Below are positions 33,201 through 42,463 of a stretch of 64,000 nucleotides of DNA, piece after piece. How positions within the stretch are numbered: position 1 is the stretch's first letter; each line of letters begins with the position of its first letter. The stretch spans positions 744,001-808,000 of the forward strand of contig NC_089182.1 in assembly GCF_947507565.1 (NCBI RefSeq). Reading direction: 5' to 3'. The notes below the pieces were generated by a model. The model was not told the DNA's origin and did not search any database. It saw nothing but the letters and a program-made list of their open reading frames with translations. This stretch comes from Oscarella lobularis (taxonomy: Eukaryota > Porifera > Homoscleromorpha > Homosclerophorida > Oscarellidae). The translations under genes were made by a program, and so were the position numbers.

Positions 33201-33790
33201 CCGAGTGCAATTGCCTGGAGGATCGTCGCTCTACGGTCGGACTGGGTATTTGGGCTTTTTGAAGCAGGCCGAAAAACCAGCTCCGGACGGAAGTAGGTTC
33301 CATTTTTTAAAAAAATGAAGGATCGAACGATTTTCTGCATTCTAAGGCTCGCTTGACTCCCTCTTCATCGTTGGGTCTCTCGACGAGGCGTTGACCCTGA
33401 GAGAAATGCGATATTATCCTATTGACATTGAGACAACGGTCGTTCGCTGTCACAAGGCCGTCTGTGGTTGGTAAGTGCACTGAAACGCTAGGCTTACTTA
33501 TACGTGTCAGTTTTTAATCCTTTCTCCTGTACGCTAGCGCTGTTTTTACCTGGTCTAAACTCCTCGTCGTCGTCGTCGAATTGGCGGCCGAAGAGAGCGA
33601 GGCTCTCGACGTCGTCCCCGTTGTTACTTCGGCCGTTTTGGAGGAGCAACAGTTGATTGTTGGCATTGTCGTGGTCGTCGATCCCGGCGTCATTCCCATC
33701 AATTCGCGCGGCGAGCGGCAGCGCATGCACCTTCGCGACGGCTTTCTGGCCGACGAGCTCGATCCCATCTACGTAGCTTATAACATGTGA
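25973..33790 (+). CDS. DIP2: DIP2 (disco-interacting protein 2), tandem adenylate-forming domains
   Basis: Conserved animal/fungal protein with an N-terminal DMAP1-binding domain and two acyl-CoA-synthetase-like AMP-binding domains, linked to diacylglycerol metabolism and axon patterning. First exons: 25973-26042 (MDYLNVPPQVREKLAELEQE), 26096-26161 (GDITEKGYEKKKAKLLAPY), 26273 on (Ser-rich), then MPMPSKRTSR, poly-Gly, poly-Ala and poly-Gln linkers up to 27314. SAKIQQLLNTLK precedes domain 1 (LTYGKLSSRSQKVCYSLLNK, GDRVALVYAASEAGG, DGQPYLCQTDEVGELCV). Domain 2 runs from about 30980 (FLSEVLKWRAQTNPDHQLFS, GDHVALLFYPG, AYVDFSVSTTGVLSGVKMSH, GCRVNVAICAQ) to the end. The C-terminus MHLRDGFLADELDPIYVAYN with stop at 33790 is almost identical to vertebrate DIP2. 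I did not fix all of the numerous short-intron boundaries. Intron 1 has a GC donor. Confidence 0.95.
26640..26690. repeat. GGC trinucleotide expansion coding poly-Gly in DIP2
   Basis: About ten consecutive GGC codons directly after MPMPSKRTSRADF of DIP2, then GACGCGACGGCGGCG. A length-variable linker is likely. Confidence 0.85.
27195..27290. repeat. GCN and CAG expansions coding poly-Ala and poly-Gln in DIP2
   Basis: About ten Ala codons (gctgccgctgccgcagcggc...) followed by a run of about a dozen Gln codons built of cagcaa units. Both lie in the disordered linker before the first AMP-binding domain. Confidence 0.85.
32090..32226. repeat. CCTT/CCGT tetranucleotide repeats in a DIP2 intron
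   Basis: ccttccttccttccttcctt at about 32095-32115, then ccttccttccgtccgtccgt at about 32196-32224. Both lie between exons of the second AMP-binding domain (GLGFVLWVLS and VYSGHHSILVPPSELEN). Confidence 0.8.
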
Positions 33791-34151
33791 TTGATTCTGA
33801 TGTGATAGCGCCGCTTTTTCACGCTTTCTCGACGCGTAAGGTAGCCGCGTATTTGCTATGAAATAACGTTGATTTTGCATGTAGCTAGGAATTTTGCATG
33901 CTTGATAATTGGGGTGAGTGTGTCAGTGAGAGTATTGCACGCGGAATGTAGGACTGGTTCAGGAAAGAATACATTGTCTGTACAAAAAACGTGGCCTGAA
34001 ATGTTCCTACTACCCGTAAACGAATCATATTGAAGTACTGTAACTTTGCCTTTTAGATAAATGGAACTGCGCAAAGTGTAAGATTTCGCCTGTTCTATCT
34101 CATTGATATGCACTCAGTCGGCGTGCCAATCTTCTCAACAGGTCGAGTGCT
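33791..34151. other. intergenic downstream of DIP2
   Basis: No exon or RNA gene recognised; presumably the 3' UTR of DIP2 and upstream region of the next ORF. Confidence 0.55.
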
Positions 34152-34577
34152 ATGGCAGCGGGAAACAGCAGCGTCTCTTTCGTTCTCGAATTTGTTGTCC
34201 AGTATCACACTTGGGTACTTCAACTCGCTCAAAGGCATTTTGACATCGGAGCGACTCTCGAAGCATCGGCCAAAGCGTTCGTTTCCAATGCATATCAAAC
34301 GGATATAGACCGGAATCAGAGACGGGCATTCCTGCAAACTTTCCTGGGAAACGCCATGAGCGAAGCGACAAAGAAGCTCAACAGACCCCTTTGGATATAT
34401 GTCTTGAGAATGACTCGAAAGGAAAAGGAAAGACTGTCGGAGGTAATGTATGACATATGCGTCAAGCGTGGTGTCAACTACCTTAGCTACGACGTGGGGA
34501 GATTGTCGCAGAAAGAGGGTAGAGCGCTGCTACTGACCATAATGACACGTCTGGGAATCAAAATAAAGATGTACTAA
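34152..34577 (+). CDS. hypothetical helical protein, 141 aa
   Basis: Continuous ORF from ATG 34152 to 34577, with an AATAAA (caaaataaaaa) within 15 bp after the stop. Predicted mostly alpha-helical, without signal peptide or membrane segment (LQLAQRHFDIGATLEASAKA, AMSEATKKLNRPLW, MTRKEKERLSEVMYDICVKR). I do not recognise the family. It is convergent with ADAT2. The sequence complexity and correctly placed polyadenylation signal make it better than a chance ORF. Confidence 0.5.
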   Translation: MAAGNSSVSFVLEFVVQYHTWVLQLAQRHFDIGATLEASAKAFVSNAYQTDIDRNQRRAFLQTFLGNAMSEATKKLNRPLWIYVLRMTRKEKERLSEVMYDICVKRGVNYLSYDVGRLSQKEGRALLLTIMTRLGIKIKMY

Positions 34578-34649
34578 TTGCCAAAATAAAAATTAACATT
34601 CACTGCTAAAGAATTAATTAATTAATTAATCCGAGTTAGAAAAAAACAA

Positions 34650-35150
34650 TCAAGCTTTCTTCTTTCGCTTCGGCTCCGGCGCATGAGGATTTTCGCTGTC
34701 GTAGAACGCCTTGAGAAGGCTCACAGCGCGCTCGGCCATTTCTCCGCCGCGGCACTCGAGCGGAGGAAGACTGGCGCGAGATTTGGTGACGTACGGCGTC
34801 GTGTGCACGTCCATAACCGAGCCGCAGCCGCCAAATCGCTCATTCGCGCATCCGTATACGATTCTGCGTAGGCCGACAGTGCGCAGCGCTGCGGAACACA
34901 TTATGCACGGTTCGACGGTGACGAAAAGGACGGATTTCTCGAGAACAGTCTGGCGCTGGATGCTATTTCTATCGCACCACCTGTAGAGAGCGTCAAGAGC
35001 GACTAGTTCAGCGTGTCTGGTCGCGTTTTTCGTCACATTCACTTCGTTGCTGCCTTGCGCTATTTCTTTTCCTTCGAATTCGATGATGCATCCAACAGGT
35101 ACCTCACTCCGTTCTTGGGACTCTCGTGCCACCGCTAACGCTCTCTCCAT
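34650..35150 (-). CDS. ADAT2: tRNA-specific adenosine-34 deaminase catalytic subunit
   Basis: Zinc-dependent deaminase that converts A34 to inosine in tRNA anticodons, acting with ADAT3. Intronless, 166 aa from ATG 35150. Zinc and catalytic motifs: TRHAELVALDAL (His ligand and catalytic Glu of HAE) and TVEPCIMCSAALRTVG (PCxxC cysteines). VPVGCIIEFEGKEIAQGSNE and VYGCANERFGGCGSVMDVH are typical ADAT2 segments. The C-terminus is Lys/Arg-rich (PEPKRKKKA), as in other ADAT2s, where it helps tRNA binding. Head-to-head with D-serine dehydratase, 75 bp between ATGs. Confidence 0.95.
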   Translation of the reverse strand: MERALAVARESQERSEVPVGCIIEFEGKEIAQGSNEVNVTKNATRHAELVALDALYRWCDRNSIQRQTVLEKSVLFVTVEPCIMCSAALRTVGLRRIVYGCANERFGGCGSVMDVHTTPYVTKSRASLPPLECRGGEMAERAVSLLKAFYDSENPHAPEPKRKKKA

Positions 35151-35225
35151 GCCTCGAAAATTGAACCACGGATTATAGAGATTGAACGACTCTTTGCTTC
35201 AGGCCCGGATTTTCAACCCGTATAA
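35151..35225. promoter_or_regulatory. shared divergent promoter region ADAT2/D-serine dehydratase
   Basis: 75 bp between opposing ATGs. A tataaatgg string touches the downstream ATG and is unlikely to act as a TATA box at that distance. Inference from geometry. Confidence 0.5.
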
Positions 35226-36755
35226 ATGGCTCGCCCTCTCCATAGATGTTCTCTCGCAGCGCTTCCGTGGACGCGAGACGAATCGTTCACTCCGCGACAT
35301 GTTTCGTCTCTGCAAACTCCCGCATTTCTCGTCGACCTTCCGACTCTAAAGCTAAACTGCCAGACGATGATCGAGCGCTGCACTCGAGCGGGAGTCAATT
35401 TACGTCCCCACATGAAAACGGCGAAGACCTGGTGCACCAAACGCATAGCATAACCCGAATAGGATCAACTGTAATCGTCTATGCAGGGAGGCCGGCTTCT
35501 ACATGACAAACGAAACGAGGCGCCGCATAACGGTCTCGACGGTCGGCGAAGCGTCGTTTTTCGCCGAAGGCGGCTTCGACGACATTCTCCTCGCTTTTCC
35601 CATGACGAAGAACAAGCTGAAACCCGTTGCCGAGCTCATGCAGCAACTCGAGCAAGTCCACATCGTCGTCGATAGCAAGGAGGCGGTGAAGGCAATCAAG
35701 GACTTTGACGGAAAGCTACCGGTTGGTCGCAAGTGGTCCGTTCTCGTCATTGTCGACGTCGGATATGGAAGACGTACGGTAGACTCTCAGTGATATTTTT
35801 CAATGGAATTCCTTAGATGCAACGGTGTTTGATTGATGTTCTGCTTTAGTTGGCGTTCCTATAGCTGATAGTGCGGGCATTCTGGAGTTGATACGAGATA
35901 TGGTGGACTGCGAGAATATTCAATTTTCCGGACTGTATACTCACACCGGACAAGCGTATGACGCTCGTGAAAGCGGTCAAGTGCAAAAGCTTTTGTCGCA
36001 AACCGTGGAGTCAATATCTGACTTGGCTAAAACGTCTCTACAGCGTAACTCAACACGCACAAGAAATTACGATTTTCTTTAGAATTCGAGCCAGTGGTAT
36101 TGATTGTCCAATCGTTAGTATTGGATCAACACCAACGTGCTCAGTAGCGAAAAACGATCTTGGTGCTGTGACGGAAATTCACCCAGGAAACTACATCTTT
36201 TATGGTAGAGCCAAGCTTATATTTTTATGTTAGTGTACTGTATCATCTTTGTGTTCAGACTGGGAGCAAAGGCTAATTGGCTCTTGCACTGAGTCCGAGA
36301 TTGCGTGTACCGTTCAAGTCACTGTAATGAGTCACTATCCGAGCAAAGGGCACATGGTGATAGACTCGGGTTGGACTGGAATGAGCCTGGACAAAGACAA
36401 AAACGAAACCGGATTTGGAGCAGTTGTACGAGAAACAGATTTAGAGTGAGATATAATTAGCCAAGATGTCTTTATTTTTTTTACGTTGTTATGGCTTGTT
36501 TAGACTCTTTTCTATGTCTCAAGAGGTGGGAAAAGTCAGATCAAAGTCAGGCTCTTTGAACTACGAGAAGTATCCTATAGGAAGCTCGCTGTGGCTATAT
36601 CCCTATCATGTAAGTCTCTTTTGGGTCAGGTTGGGATTGCTACTAACTCTCACGTTTTGCTATAGTCTTGTGCGACGGCCTATCATCATCCTAGTTATTT
36701 TATTTGTGATGGTGAGATGGTTATTGATGAATGGATTCCTCACAGAGGATGGTAG
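35226..36755 (+). CDS. D-serine dehydratase / D-threonine aldolase-like PLP enzyme
   Basis: Fold-type III PLP enzyme with a zinc cofactor that deaminates D-serine (or cleaves D-3-hydroxyamino acids). First exon MARPLHRCSLAALPW...FLVDLPTLKLNCQTMIERCT, LRPHMKTAKTW; the Lys of RPHMKT is the expected PLP Schiff-base residue. The exon 1/2 junction restores KTAKTWEAGFYMTN. It continues ITVSTVGEASFFAEGGFDDI, LVIVDVGYGR, FSGLYTHTGQAYDARES, VSIGSTPTC (phosphate-binding), EIHPGNYIFYD, VIDSGWTGMS. The last exon, after an intron at about 36609-36665, reads HSCATAYHHPSYFICDGEMV, whose His-x-Cys is the zinc pair, and ends IPHRGW. The N-terminus may include a mitochondrial-type leader. Ends 120 bp before the vault-RNA-like cluster. 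Confidence 0.9.
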
Positions 36756-36845
36756 TGAGAGCAGAGTGTTCGCGTTAGGTTCATTGTAGACAAACTGTCC
36801 CGTAAACGAATTTTTGGCACTAGTTTAGTGTCAAGTGTTACTCTC

Positions 36846-36851
36846 TATAAA
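36846..36851 (+). promoter_or_regulatory. TATA element of vault-RNA-like gene 1
   Basis: TATAAA, 33 bp upstream of the GGCCGG start of copy 1; the spacing is identical in all three copies. Confidence 0.8.
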
Positions 36852-36878
36852 TTGACAACTCTAGAGCGGGGGTTCTTA

Positions 36879-36981
36879 GGCCGGCTTTGTCGAGTGGATA
36901 CTTCGTATTGGTTTGCAAAATAGTCCGTCACACTGTTCTAGCGGGTTCGAATCCCGCAGTCTCCACTGACGCCATCCGGCC
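36879..36981 (+). ncRNA. vault-RNA-like Pol III transcript, copy 1
   Basis: 103-nt element. Starts GGCCGGCTTTGTCGAGTGG and continues ATACTTCG, closely following the vertebrate vault RNA start (GGCUGGCUUUAGCUCAGCGG, UUACUUCG); this contains box A. Box B is GGTTCGAATCC inside a perfect 5-bp stem (GCGGG...CCCGC). The 3' end TCCACTGACGCCATCCGGCC can pair with the 5' end through GGCCGG/CCGGCC. An eight-T run (36982-36989) is the terminator. It is not a normal tRNA: there is no 7-bp acceptor stem next to the T-arm, and the middle is too long for an anticodon arm plus variable loop. Confidence 0.82.
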
Positions 36982-36989
36982 TTTTTTTT
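36982..36989 (+). terminator. Pol III T-run terminator, copy 1
   Basis: Eight consecutive T directly after CCGGCC. Confidence 0.85.
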
Positions 36990-37027
36990 CTCGGTTCAAA
37001 ATTTTGCTATTGAGCAAGAGCCGTGGG

Positions 37028-37033
37028 TATAAA
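37028..37033 (+). promoter_or_regulatory. TATA element of vault-RNA-like gene 2
   Basis: TATAAA, 33 bp upstream of the start of copy 2. Confidence 0.8.
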
Positions 37034-37060
37034 TAGATACCGCTGCCATTGGAGTAACCA

Positions 37061-37154
37061 GGCCGGCTCAGTTGAGTGGATACTTCGATTCAAATAGTCT
37101 CTCACTGTTTTCAGCGGGTTCAAATCCCGCAGTCTCCACTGACGCCATCCGGCC
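37061..37154 (+). ncRNA. vault-RNA-like Pol III transcript, copy 2
   Basis: 94-nt element with the same ends as copy 1: GGCCGGCTCAGTTGAGTGG then ATACTTCG (box A), box B GGTTCAAATCC in stem GCGGG/CCCGC, 3' part AGTCTCCACTGACGCCATCC GGCC, then six T. The central region is 9 nt shorter than in copy 1 and differs in sequence, as expected for the variable middle of vault RNAs. Intergenic spacers between copies do not match one another except at the TATA position. Confidence 0.82.
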
Positions 37155-37160
37155 TTTTTT
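37155..37160 (+). terminator. Pol III T-run terminator, copy 2
   Basis: Six T directly after CCGGCC. Confidence 0.8.
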
Positions 37161-37258
37161 ATATTTTTCGGTTTAGAGTCGACGCACAGATACTAGAGGT
37201 CGGCGTCTTGCAGTTTTCGAAGAGCAAAAGAGTCCCTCCATTTTTCCAGACACACCAG

Positions 37259-37264
37259 TACAAA
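37259..37264 (+). promoter_or_regulatory. TATA-like element of vault-RNA-like gene 3
   Basis: TACAAA, one base off TATAAA, again exactly 33 bp upstream of the start of copy 3. Confidence 0.65.
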
Positions 37265-37291
37265 TACGAAACGCCATCACGAGATTCGTAA

Positions 37292-37391
37292 GGCCGGCTT
37301 AGTCGAGTGGATACTTCGTTTCACAAAACAGTTTTGGGTACTGCTTTCAAGTGGGTTCAAATCCCACAGTTTCCACTGACGCCATCCGGCC
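37292..37391 (+). ncRNA. vault-RNA-like Pol III transcript, copy 3
   Basis: 100-nt element: GGCCGGCTTAGTCGAGTGG then ATACTTCG (box A), box B GGTTCAAATCC, 3' end TCCACTGACGCCATCCGGCC and five T. The box B stem is GTGGG/CCCAC here against GCGGG/CCCGC in copies 1 and 2, a compensatory C-G to T-A change that supports an RNA structure under selection. Confidence 0.82.
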
Positions 37392-37396
37392 TTTTT
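37392..37396 (+). terminator. Pol III T-run terminator, copy 3
   Basis: Five T directly after CCGGCC, with a second T-run a few bases on. Confidence 0.75.
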
Positions 37397-37700
37397 ATTT
37401 TTTCAGCCTTTTTGTTTTTTCGTATAAATTCTATATGATTAGCAAATGTACTTCGGGGGGGGAAAAGCGATGCACATACAGTAGATTCGGACCATGGACC
37501 TTGCTCTCTCGAGGCGTTCGGTTGTAAATATGAAAAGGTCCTCATGCTTACGCTAAAAGATATGGCGCATCTAATCTGGCGCATCTAGACCAGCGCATCT
37601 GGTTGTTTGTATATTTAATTAATCAATATACATTTTGCTCATTAGCGCACACCTGCGTACGCCTGCGCATACAGCTGCAACAACACGTCTGGAAGCTTCC
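37397..37700. other. spacer between RNA cluster and ERp44
   Basis: About 300 bp, AT-rich, containing tataaattc at about 37433 but no fourth RNA copy after it. Repeated ggcgcatct near 37563-37600. Contains the ERp44 promoter by position. Confidence 0.5.
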
Positions 37701-39901
37701 ATGGGTTCTCCTCCACTACTGACGCTGGTACGACATTCACCGATGCCACCACATATTTCTCCAATGCGAGACGGCACTCTTTCAGATCCAAATTGCGCTT
37801 TTATGGTCGTCGAACGTCGACGCCGAAGCGGAGCAGATCGGATCAGCGGACTACGGAACCCTAGTCGGTACGCAGAGAGTCGCTACTCTCGTCTATCGCT
37901 TCCAACTGTGTCTAGAGCCAAAAGAATTTGCCTTCCTAAACTTTTACGCCGATTGGTGAGTGACTTTCGCGCCGAGTTCCGCTGGACAATTTTTTCGACG
38001 GGGTTTCTAGGTGCCGTTTCAGTCAGATGCTCAAGCCAATGTGGGACGAAATGGCGAATCAGATCAAAACCACCTATTCGGTGCAGAAACGCGATTTTTT
38101 ACGCAGAGGGTGCCCCAAAGAATGTGAAACGGGCACCCGAAGCTCCCAATCGAAAGTTCTAATTTTCAATTTTTTAGGATAGGGTTTTGATTGGGAAAGT
38201 CGACTGTGATCGAGAATGTAAGCTGAACGCGAGTTTTTCAAATTTCCTAATTCCTGCTTCTATAGCTGCTCTGGCTCAGAAATTTAATGTGAACAAGTAT
38301 CCCACGATGAAACTCGTTAGAAACGGAAGAGTACGTTGCCAACAGAACTCACACGTCAAGATTCAATATTAAACGTTTTCTAGATTATTCGAAAAGAATA
38401 CAGGGGCCAAGTGAGTGGACTAGACTAACGTCTTTAGAAAGACACTCTACTATTTATAATAGCGATCCGTTGAAGCATTGGTCAGCTTTGTTAACGAACA
38501 GATGAAAGAACCGCTGGAGAAACTTGAATCAATGAAAGACTTATTGGTAAAGGTGAGAGTCGATGGAAAATAGTAGACGGTAGAGAAACGTTCCTCTAGG
38601 CGAAGAAAAGGTCTGTAGTTGGATACTTTGAAAGCGAGGAGAGTGAAAACTACAGGCTCTTTAAACAGGTATAGAATATTTGATAATGAAGAGAATGACC
38701 ACGAGATGCGTGCACATAGATTTCTTCCGAGCTGAGAGATCATTGCACCTTTTTCGTTGGTTCAGGGTGAGACGCATAGAAGCAACTACTACTATACTAA
38801 TAATAGCAATTAACTGTCAGAGAGACTTTTATTGATCAAAGGCTAGCCGGTCAGGATACGATTGTCTTTAAAGATACAGGGGTTTGGCTAGAGATAGACC
38901 GAGTTTTGAATGAGGCACGTTCATTTTTTTAGTCTGATGACGTTGTCTATACTTCCGAATTGGGCAACGCTGATTTGTTGCGCGAGTGGGCGCTGTCTAA
39001 TTGCATTCCTCTCGTACGAGAAATAACGTTCGAGAACGGAGAAGTTAGTACTTTAGGGCCCGTTTTTCTTCTAGTTGATCTTCTTGTGACGTAATTAGGA
39101 ATTGACCGAGGAGGGCCTGCCTTTTTTGATTTTATTCCATGATCCCAACGACATTGCTTCGTTGAAATTATTTAAGGAGACGGTGGCACGAGAGTTGTCC
39201 CGCGAAAAAAGTATTGATTGATTGATTATAAACATTTGTATTACAGCATTAGGAGTTTCTTTCTAGATACGGTTAATTTTATTACGGCTGATGGTTATAA
39301 GTTTAGTCACCCTCTTGGGCACTTGGGAAAAACAAGCAAGGTTTACTGCAATGATTGTAGTTTTCCTCATTTTTTCAAAATGCTATTAGGATTTGCCCTT
39401 GTTGGCTATTGACAGTTTTCGGCACATGTATATCTTTCCTAACTTTGAAGACATTAAGTGAGCTGCGTTGAATGGAAGTCTGTCTTTTTTTCTCTACTTC
39501 TGTTTTCAAGGCAACCTGGACGTCTTATTCAATTTGTTGAGGATCTGAAATCTGGCAAATTGCACCGAGAATTTCATCACGGACCTGACCCAGTTCAAGA
39601 AGTAAGCATAATAATTGTAAATTCACTGTCAACTCAAACTACATAACTGTACATTCTTTTGTAGCAACCCAAAGAGGTGGAAGCAAAGCCAGATGATACT
39701 CCAGCTCCATCCAATGATGCAGCCGAGGGAGAACCCGTACAGAGAAAGCCGCAGCCAATTGAAGCAGATCATGCTGGAAGTGGCAGCGGAGCGGCACGGG
39801 CGAAGCGATCCGACGGGTCGCCGCCCGAGAGCGCGTTTAATAAAATCTTGCCTAGTAGTAATCGCTATACTCTGTTGGGTAGGCGGCACGACGAGCTTTA
39901 G
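37701..39901 (+). CDS. ERP44: ERp44, thioredoxin-family ER retrieval chaperone
   Basis: Soluble ER/Golgi protein that retrieves Ero1, ERAP1 and unassembled IgM-type clients by mixed disulfides. First exons 37701-37727, 37786-37955, 38011-38080, 38178-38217. Joined N-terminus MGSPPLLTLIQIALLWSSNV is a signal peptide. Then EFAFLNFYADWCRFSQML, where CRFS is the ERp44 active-site signature with a single Cys; VLIGKVDCDRE; FNVNKYPTMKLVRNGR; EYRGQRSVEALVSFV. Later exons encode VPLVREITFENGEELTEEGL, PFLILFHDPND, AIDSFRHMYIFPNF, SGKLHREFHHGPDP. The C-terminal tail is Glu/Pro-rich and ends HDEL, the retrieval signal (RDEL in mammals). Convergent with the beta-galactosidase, 133 bp apart. Confidence 0.94.
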
Positions 39902-40034
39902 CGCGTGCCACGTGTTAGACTTTTGGGTTGATCAAGAGCTGAGGAGGTACAAAGGTAAGCGTTTGCGTAATAAAAAAAACATGAAAAAGAGCAAGCGGGC
40001 AAATCGCAGCAAAAAGTTTCAGCCGGCTAAAAAA

Positions 40035-42409
40035 TCAATCAAGGATAGGGTGAGATGTCAATTCGACGACTTTGATAGCATTGATGTCGACAATGCCTTC
40101 TTCTTCCAACAGAATTACTGTATTGAACTAGAAAAAAAACCGAAGTCACAAGCAAAGGAGAATGCACCGAACCTCTTACCCCGTAAGTGTTCATCCATTC
40201 ACTGCCAATGTGATAGAGATGCTGCGTGGGCTTACCGCACGAACCCTCCCTGTATCGCATGTAAGGACTTCGACCGCACGGTTCCTTGCACTCGCCCGGC
40301 AATAGCCAGTATCGTCCGAGCGCGTACCCGTTCACCCAGGCAAAGCCCTTCGTCGCGCCGCTCAAATCCAACGCATAGGACGTGTTGTCACTGTCGCCAG
40401 CGCGTCGATTCGATTTTGAAATATTAACGGCGGTCTTGAGCCAAGTGACGGGACGCCCAATAGCATCCTGAGTCAAATTCTTCCAATCAACCTAAAATCA
40501 AAGCAGAAGATAAGGTACGCCTTATAGGCGACGTCTCTTTCTCTATATACCGTATTTCCCAAGTAGGTGAATATTTGCTGAGCTTCGCCAGTCAGCATCC
40601 AGGTCATATTCCAGCCGTTGGAAACGATTTCCGTGCCAGCCAACTTGATGCTATCCGTCGCGAGACCTTTCTTAAACGTCTCCATACCGCGACCGCCGTT
40701 CGCGAGACCCAAACTTGACACCAAGATGTTCAACACGTGAGAACCGGCGTTGAGAGAGCCGACGTCGAGCGATCGACTCACCCACCCGGAAACCGTCAAC
40801 TTCCCATCAATAAAAACATAAACGACTTGATCGCCGGGAGTGCTGCCCAAATCCAACGTAGCATTGGCGACAGCCGCTTTGACGTCGACCTCGGTATTAT
40901 ACCAGCAAAGCTCGGTTTGACCTCGAGTAAGGAGTAGCATCTCAACGGGAGTCTCGTTCTCCTTTGTATAAGTCCCATTGCCAACCGTCTCGCCATACCA
41001 AACCCACGGCTCCGCTTTAATTTCCACCTGCTTTGGAGACTCGTAATCGTCGTCGTTCACGTCGGACGTATTGAATTCGCTGAAGCCGTACTCGTCGACG
41101 AGAATCACCGTCTGCGGCGGAATCTTCAACGAACTGTCCCTATACTTCACTGCGACCGTCTCCGAACCGTTATAATTCGAAACGAACGCAAACGACTTTC
41201 CGTACTCGTGCACTTCGACGCCGGGTGCGAGTTTCTTGGCGACGGGCGGATCGTTCTCGAGCAAATCGCTCTCGTATCGCTTCAAGACGCCGAACAGTTT
41301 CTGAAGAAACGTGTAGCGCGGATCGTGCACGTGACCCCACGAGTCGACCATCACGTCCGGAGCGTACGCCGTTACGACGTCACGACCGGCGAGTCCCGTC
41401 GCGCCCCACGGCGTCTGATCGTACTCGACGCTTCGACCGAAATTATTCCCGCCGTGGAACATGTAGAAGTTGTGATACGTTCCGCCGTAGGCGAACCAGC
41501 GAGCGATTCCGTACGCGATGTCGGCGGAATTGCGAACGCGTTGCGCGATGCCCCACTCGTCGAACCAGCCCTGGTCTTCGGTCCACATGAGCGGCTGTTT
41601 GGGATGCTCTTTCTTTTGGTCGGACATCCAGCCGGGCGACGGCTGATTGGGATTCTTGTCGAACGTGTCTTGCCAGAATCCGTTGATCGTGCACAGTGCT
41701 GAGCCGGCGCACACGCCGTGGCACATGTTCCAGGGGACGCCCGTTTTGAGCGATTCGGCCATGTCTATTGCCCAATTGGCGTATCTTTCGCCTTGTTTTT
41801 CGTTCGGTTCGTAGCTGTATTCGTTCTCTACTTGAGCCATTATGATTGGGCCTCCGTTCGAGAAGAAGTAGGGTCGGACTCGATTCACTAAGTAGGTCAT
41901 CCACGTTTGCATTTCTCTCATGAACGGTTCGTTGTAGGTGCGAAATTCGATTCCCGGGATGTCTCGCAGCCAAATGGGAAAACCGCCGTACTGATACTCG
42001 GCACATACGTAAGGACCTATAATCAATACTCGTTAATTAATTAATTAAACTACGTCACTTAGATCTTTTATATACCGATTCTAAGCGTCACGGTGAGATT
42101 GTTCGCCTGTGCTGTCTGCAAAAATCGTTCCAAGTCGCCGCGATCGTCGAACATGTAGCGACGGAATTGCGGCTCGTGGAAGTTCCAGAAGACGTAAGTT
42201 TCGATGTTGTTGAGGCCCATTGCACTGGCGAGCTTGAATAAGCGATCCCATTCGTAGCGCGACGATCTCACGTAGTGAATTCCGCCCGAAAGGATGAGTT
42301 TGCGCGTGCCGTTGATAAGCAGAGCACGAGCATCGTACGAAACGGTAGGAGACTGAGCGCTGGCCGCCGCGAGAACGACAAGCAATGTAAAGCTAGCTAG
42401 AAAAGCCAT
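40035..42409 (-). CDS. secreted GH35 beta-galactosidase, plant-type architecture
   Basis: Exo-beta-galactosidase of glycoside hydrolase family 35. Exons 42409-42076, 42016-40551, 40491-40180, 40127-40035; phases agree, 734 aa. Signal peptide AFLASFTLLVVLAAASAQS. GH35 core: LILSGGIHYVRSSRYEWDRL, IETYVFWNFHEPQ, GGFPIWLRDIPGIEFRT, IIMAQVENEYSYE (acid/base Glu), PLMWTEDQGWFDEWG (nucleophile Glu), NFYMFHGGNNFGR. The C-terminal jelly-roll part has FAWVNGYALGRYWLLPGECK and CGKPTQHLYHIG, in the style of plant BGAL enzymes rather than animal GLB1. Several N-glycosylation sequons. Divergent from PXYLP1 with 54 bp between ATGs. Confidence 0.93.
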
Positions 42410-42463
42410 TTCTCCTCTTTGGAACAGTCACGTGCTCTTGTCCCGGATGCTAGTTTTGATTCA
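42410..42463. promoter_or_regulatory. very short divergent promoter beta-galactosidase/PXYLP1
   Basis: Only 54 bp between opposing ATGs, so at least one core promoter or 5' UTR must overlap the other gene. Includes cagtcacgtgctc, an E-box-like CACGTG at about 42428. Inference from geometry. Confidence 0.5.

Noticed and set aside
36879-37391. The three GGTTCGAATCC-containing elements as tRNA genes
   Set aside because: The T-arm is followed by 24 nt rather than a 7-nt acceptor strand, no anticodon arm of standard size can be placed, and the ends pair as GGCCGG/CCGGCC; vault-type RNA fits better.
39693-40427. 244-codon plus-strand ORF over the ERp44/beta-galactosidase 3' ends
   Set aside because: It overlaps the HDEL-ending ERp44 frame and the antisense of GH35 exons; composition is that of a shadow.
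40492-40520. A 29-bp GC-AG intron in the beta-galactosidase
   Set aside because: A GT donor 30 bp upstream in the same phase (ACG|GTATAT) gives a normal 59-bp intron, so the short GC intron was dropped.
41208-42006. Long antisense/alternative-frame ORFs of 120-190 codons over the GH35 gene
   Set aside because: They lie wholly within a well-supported coding exon, are Arg-rich shadow translations and match nothing.
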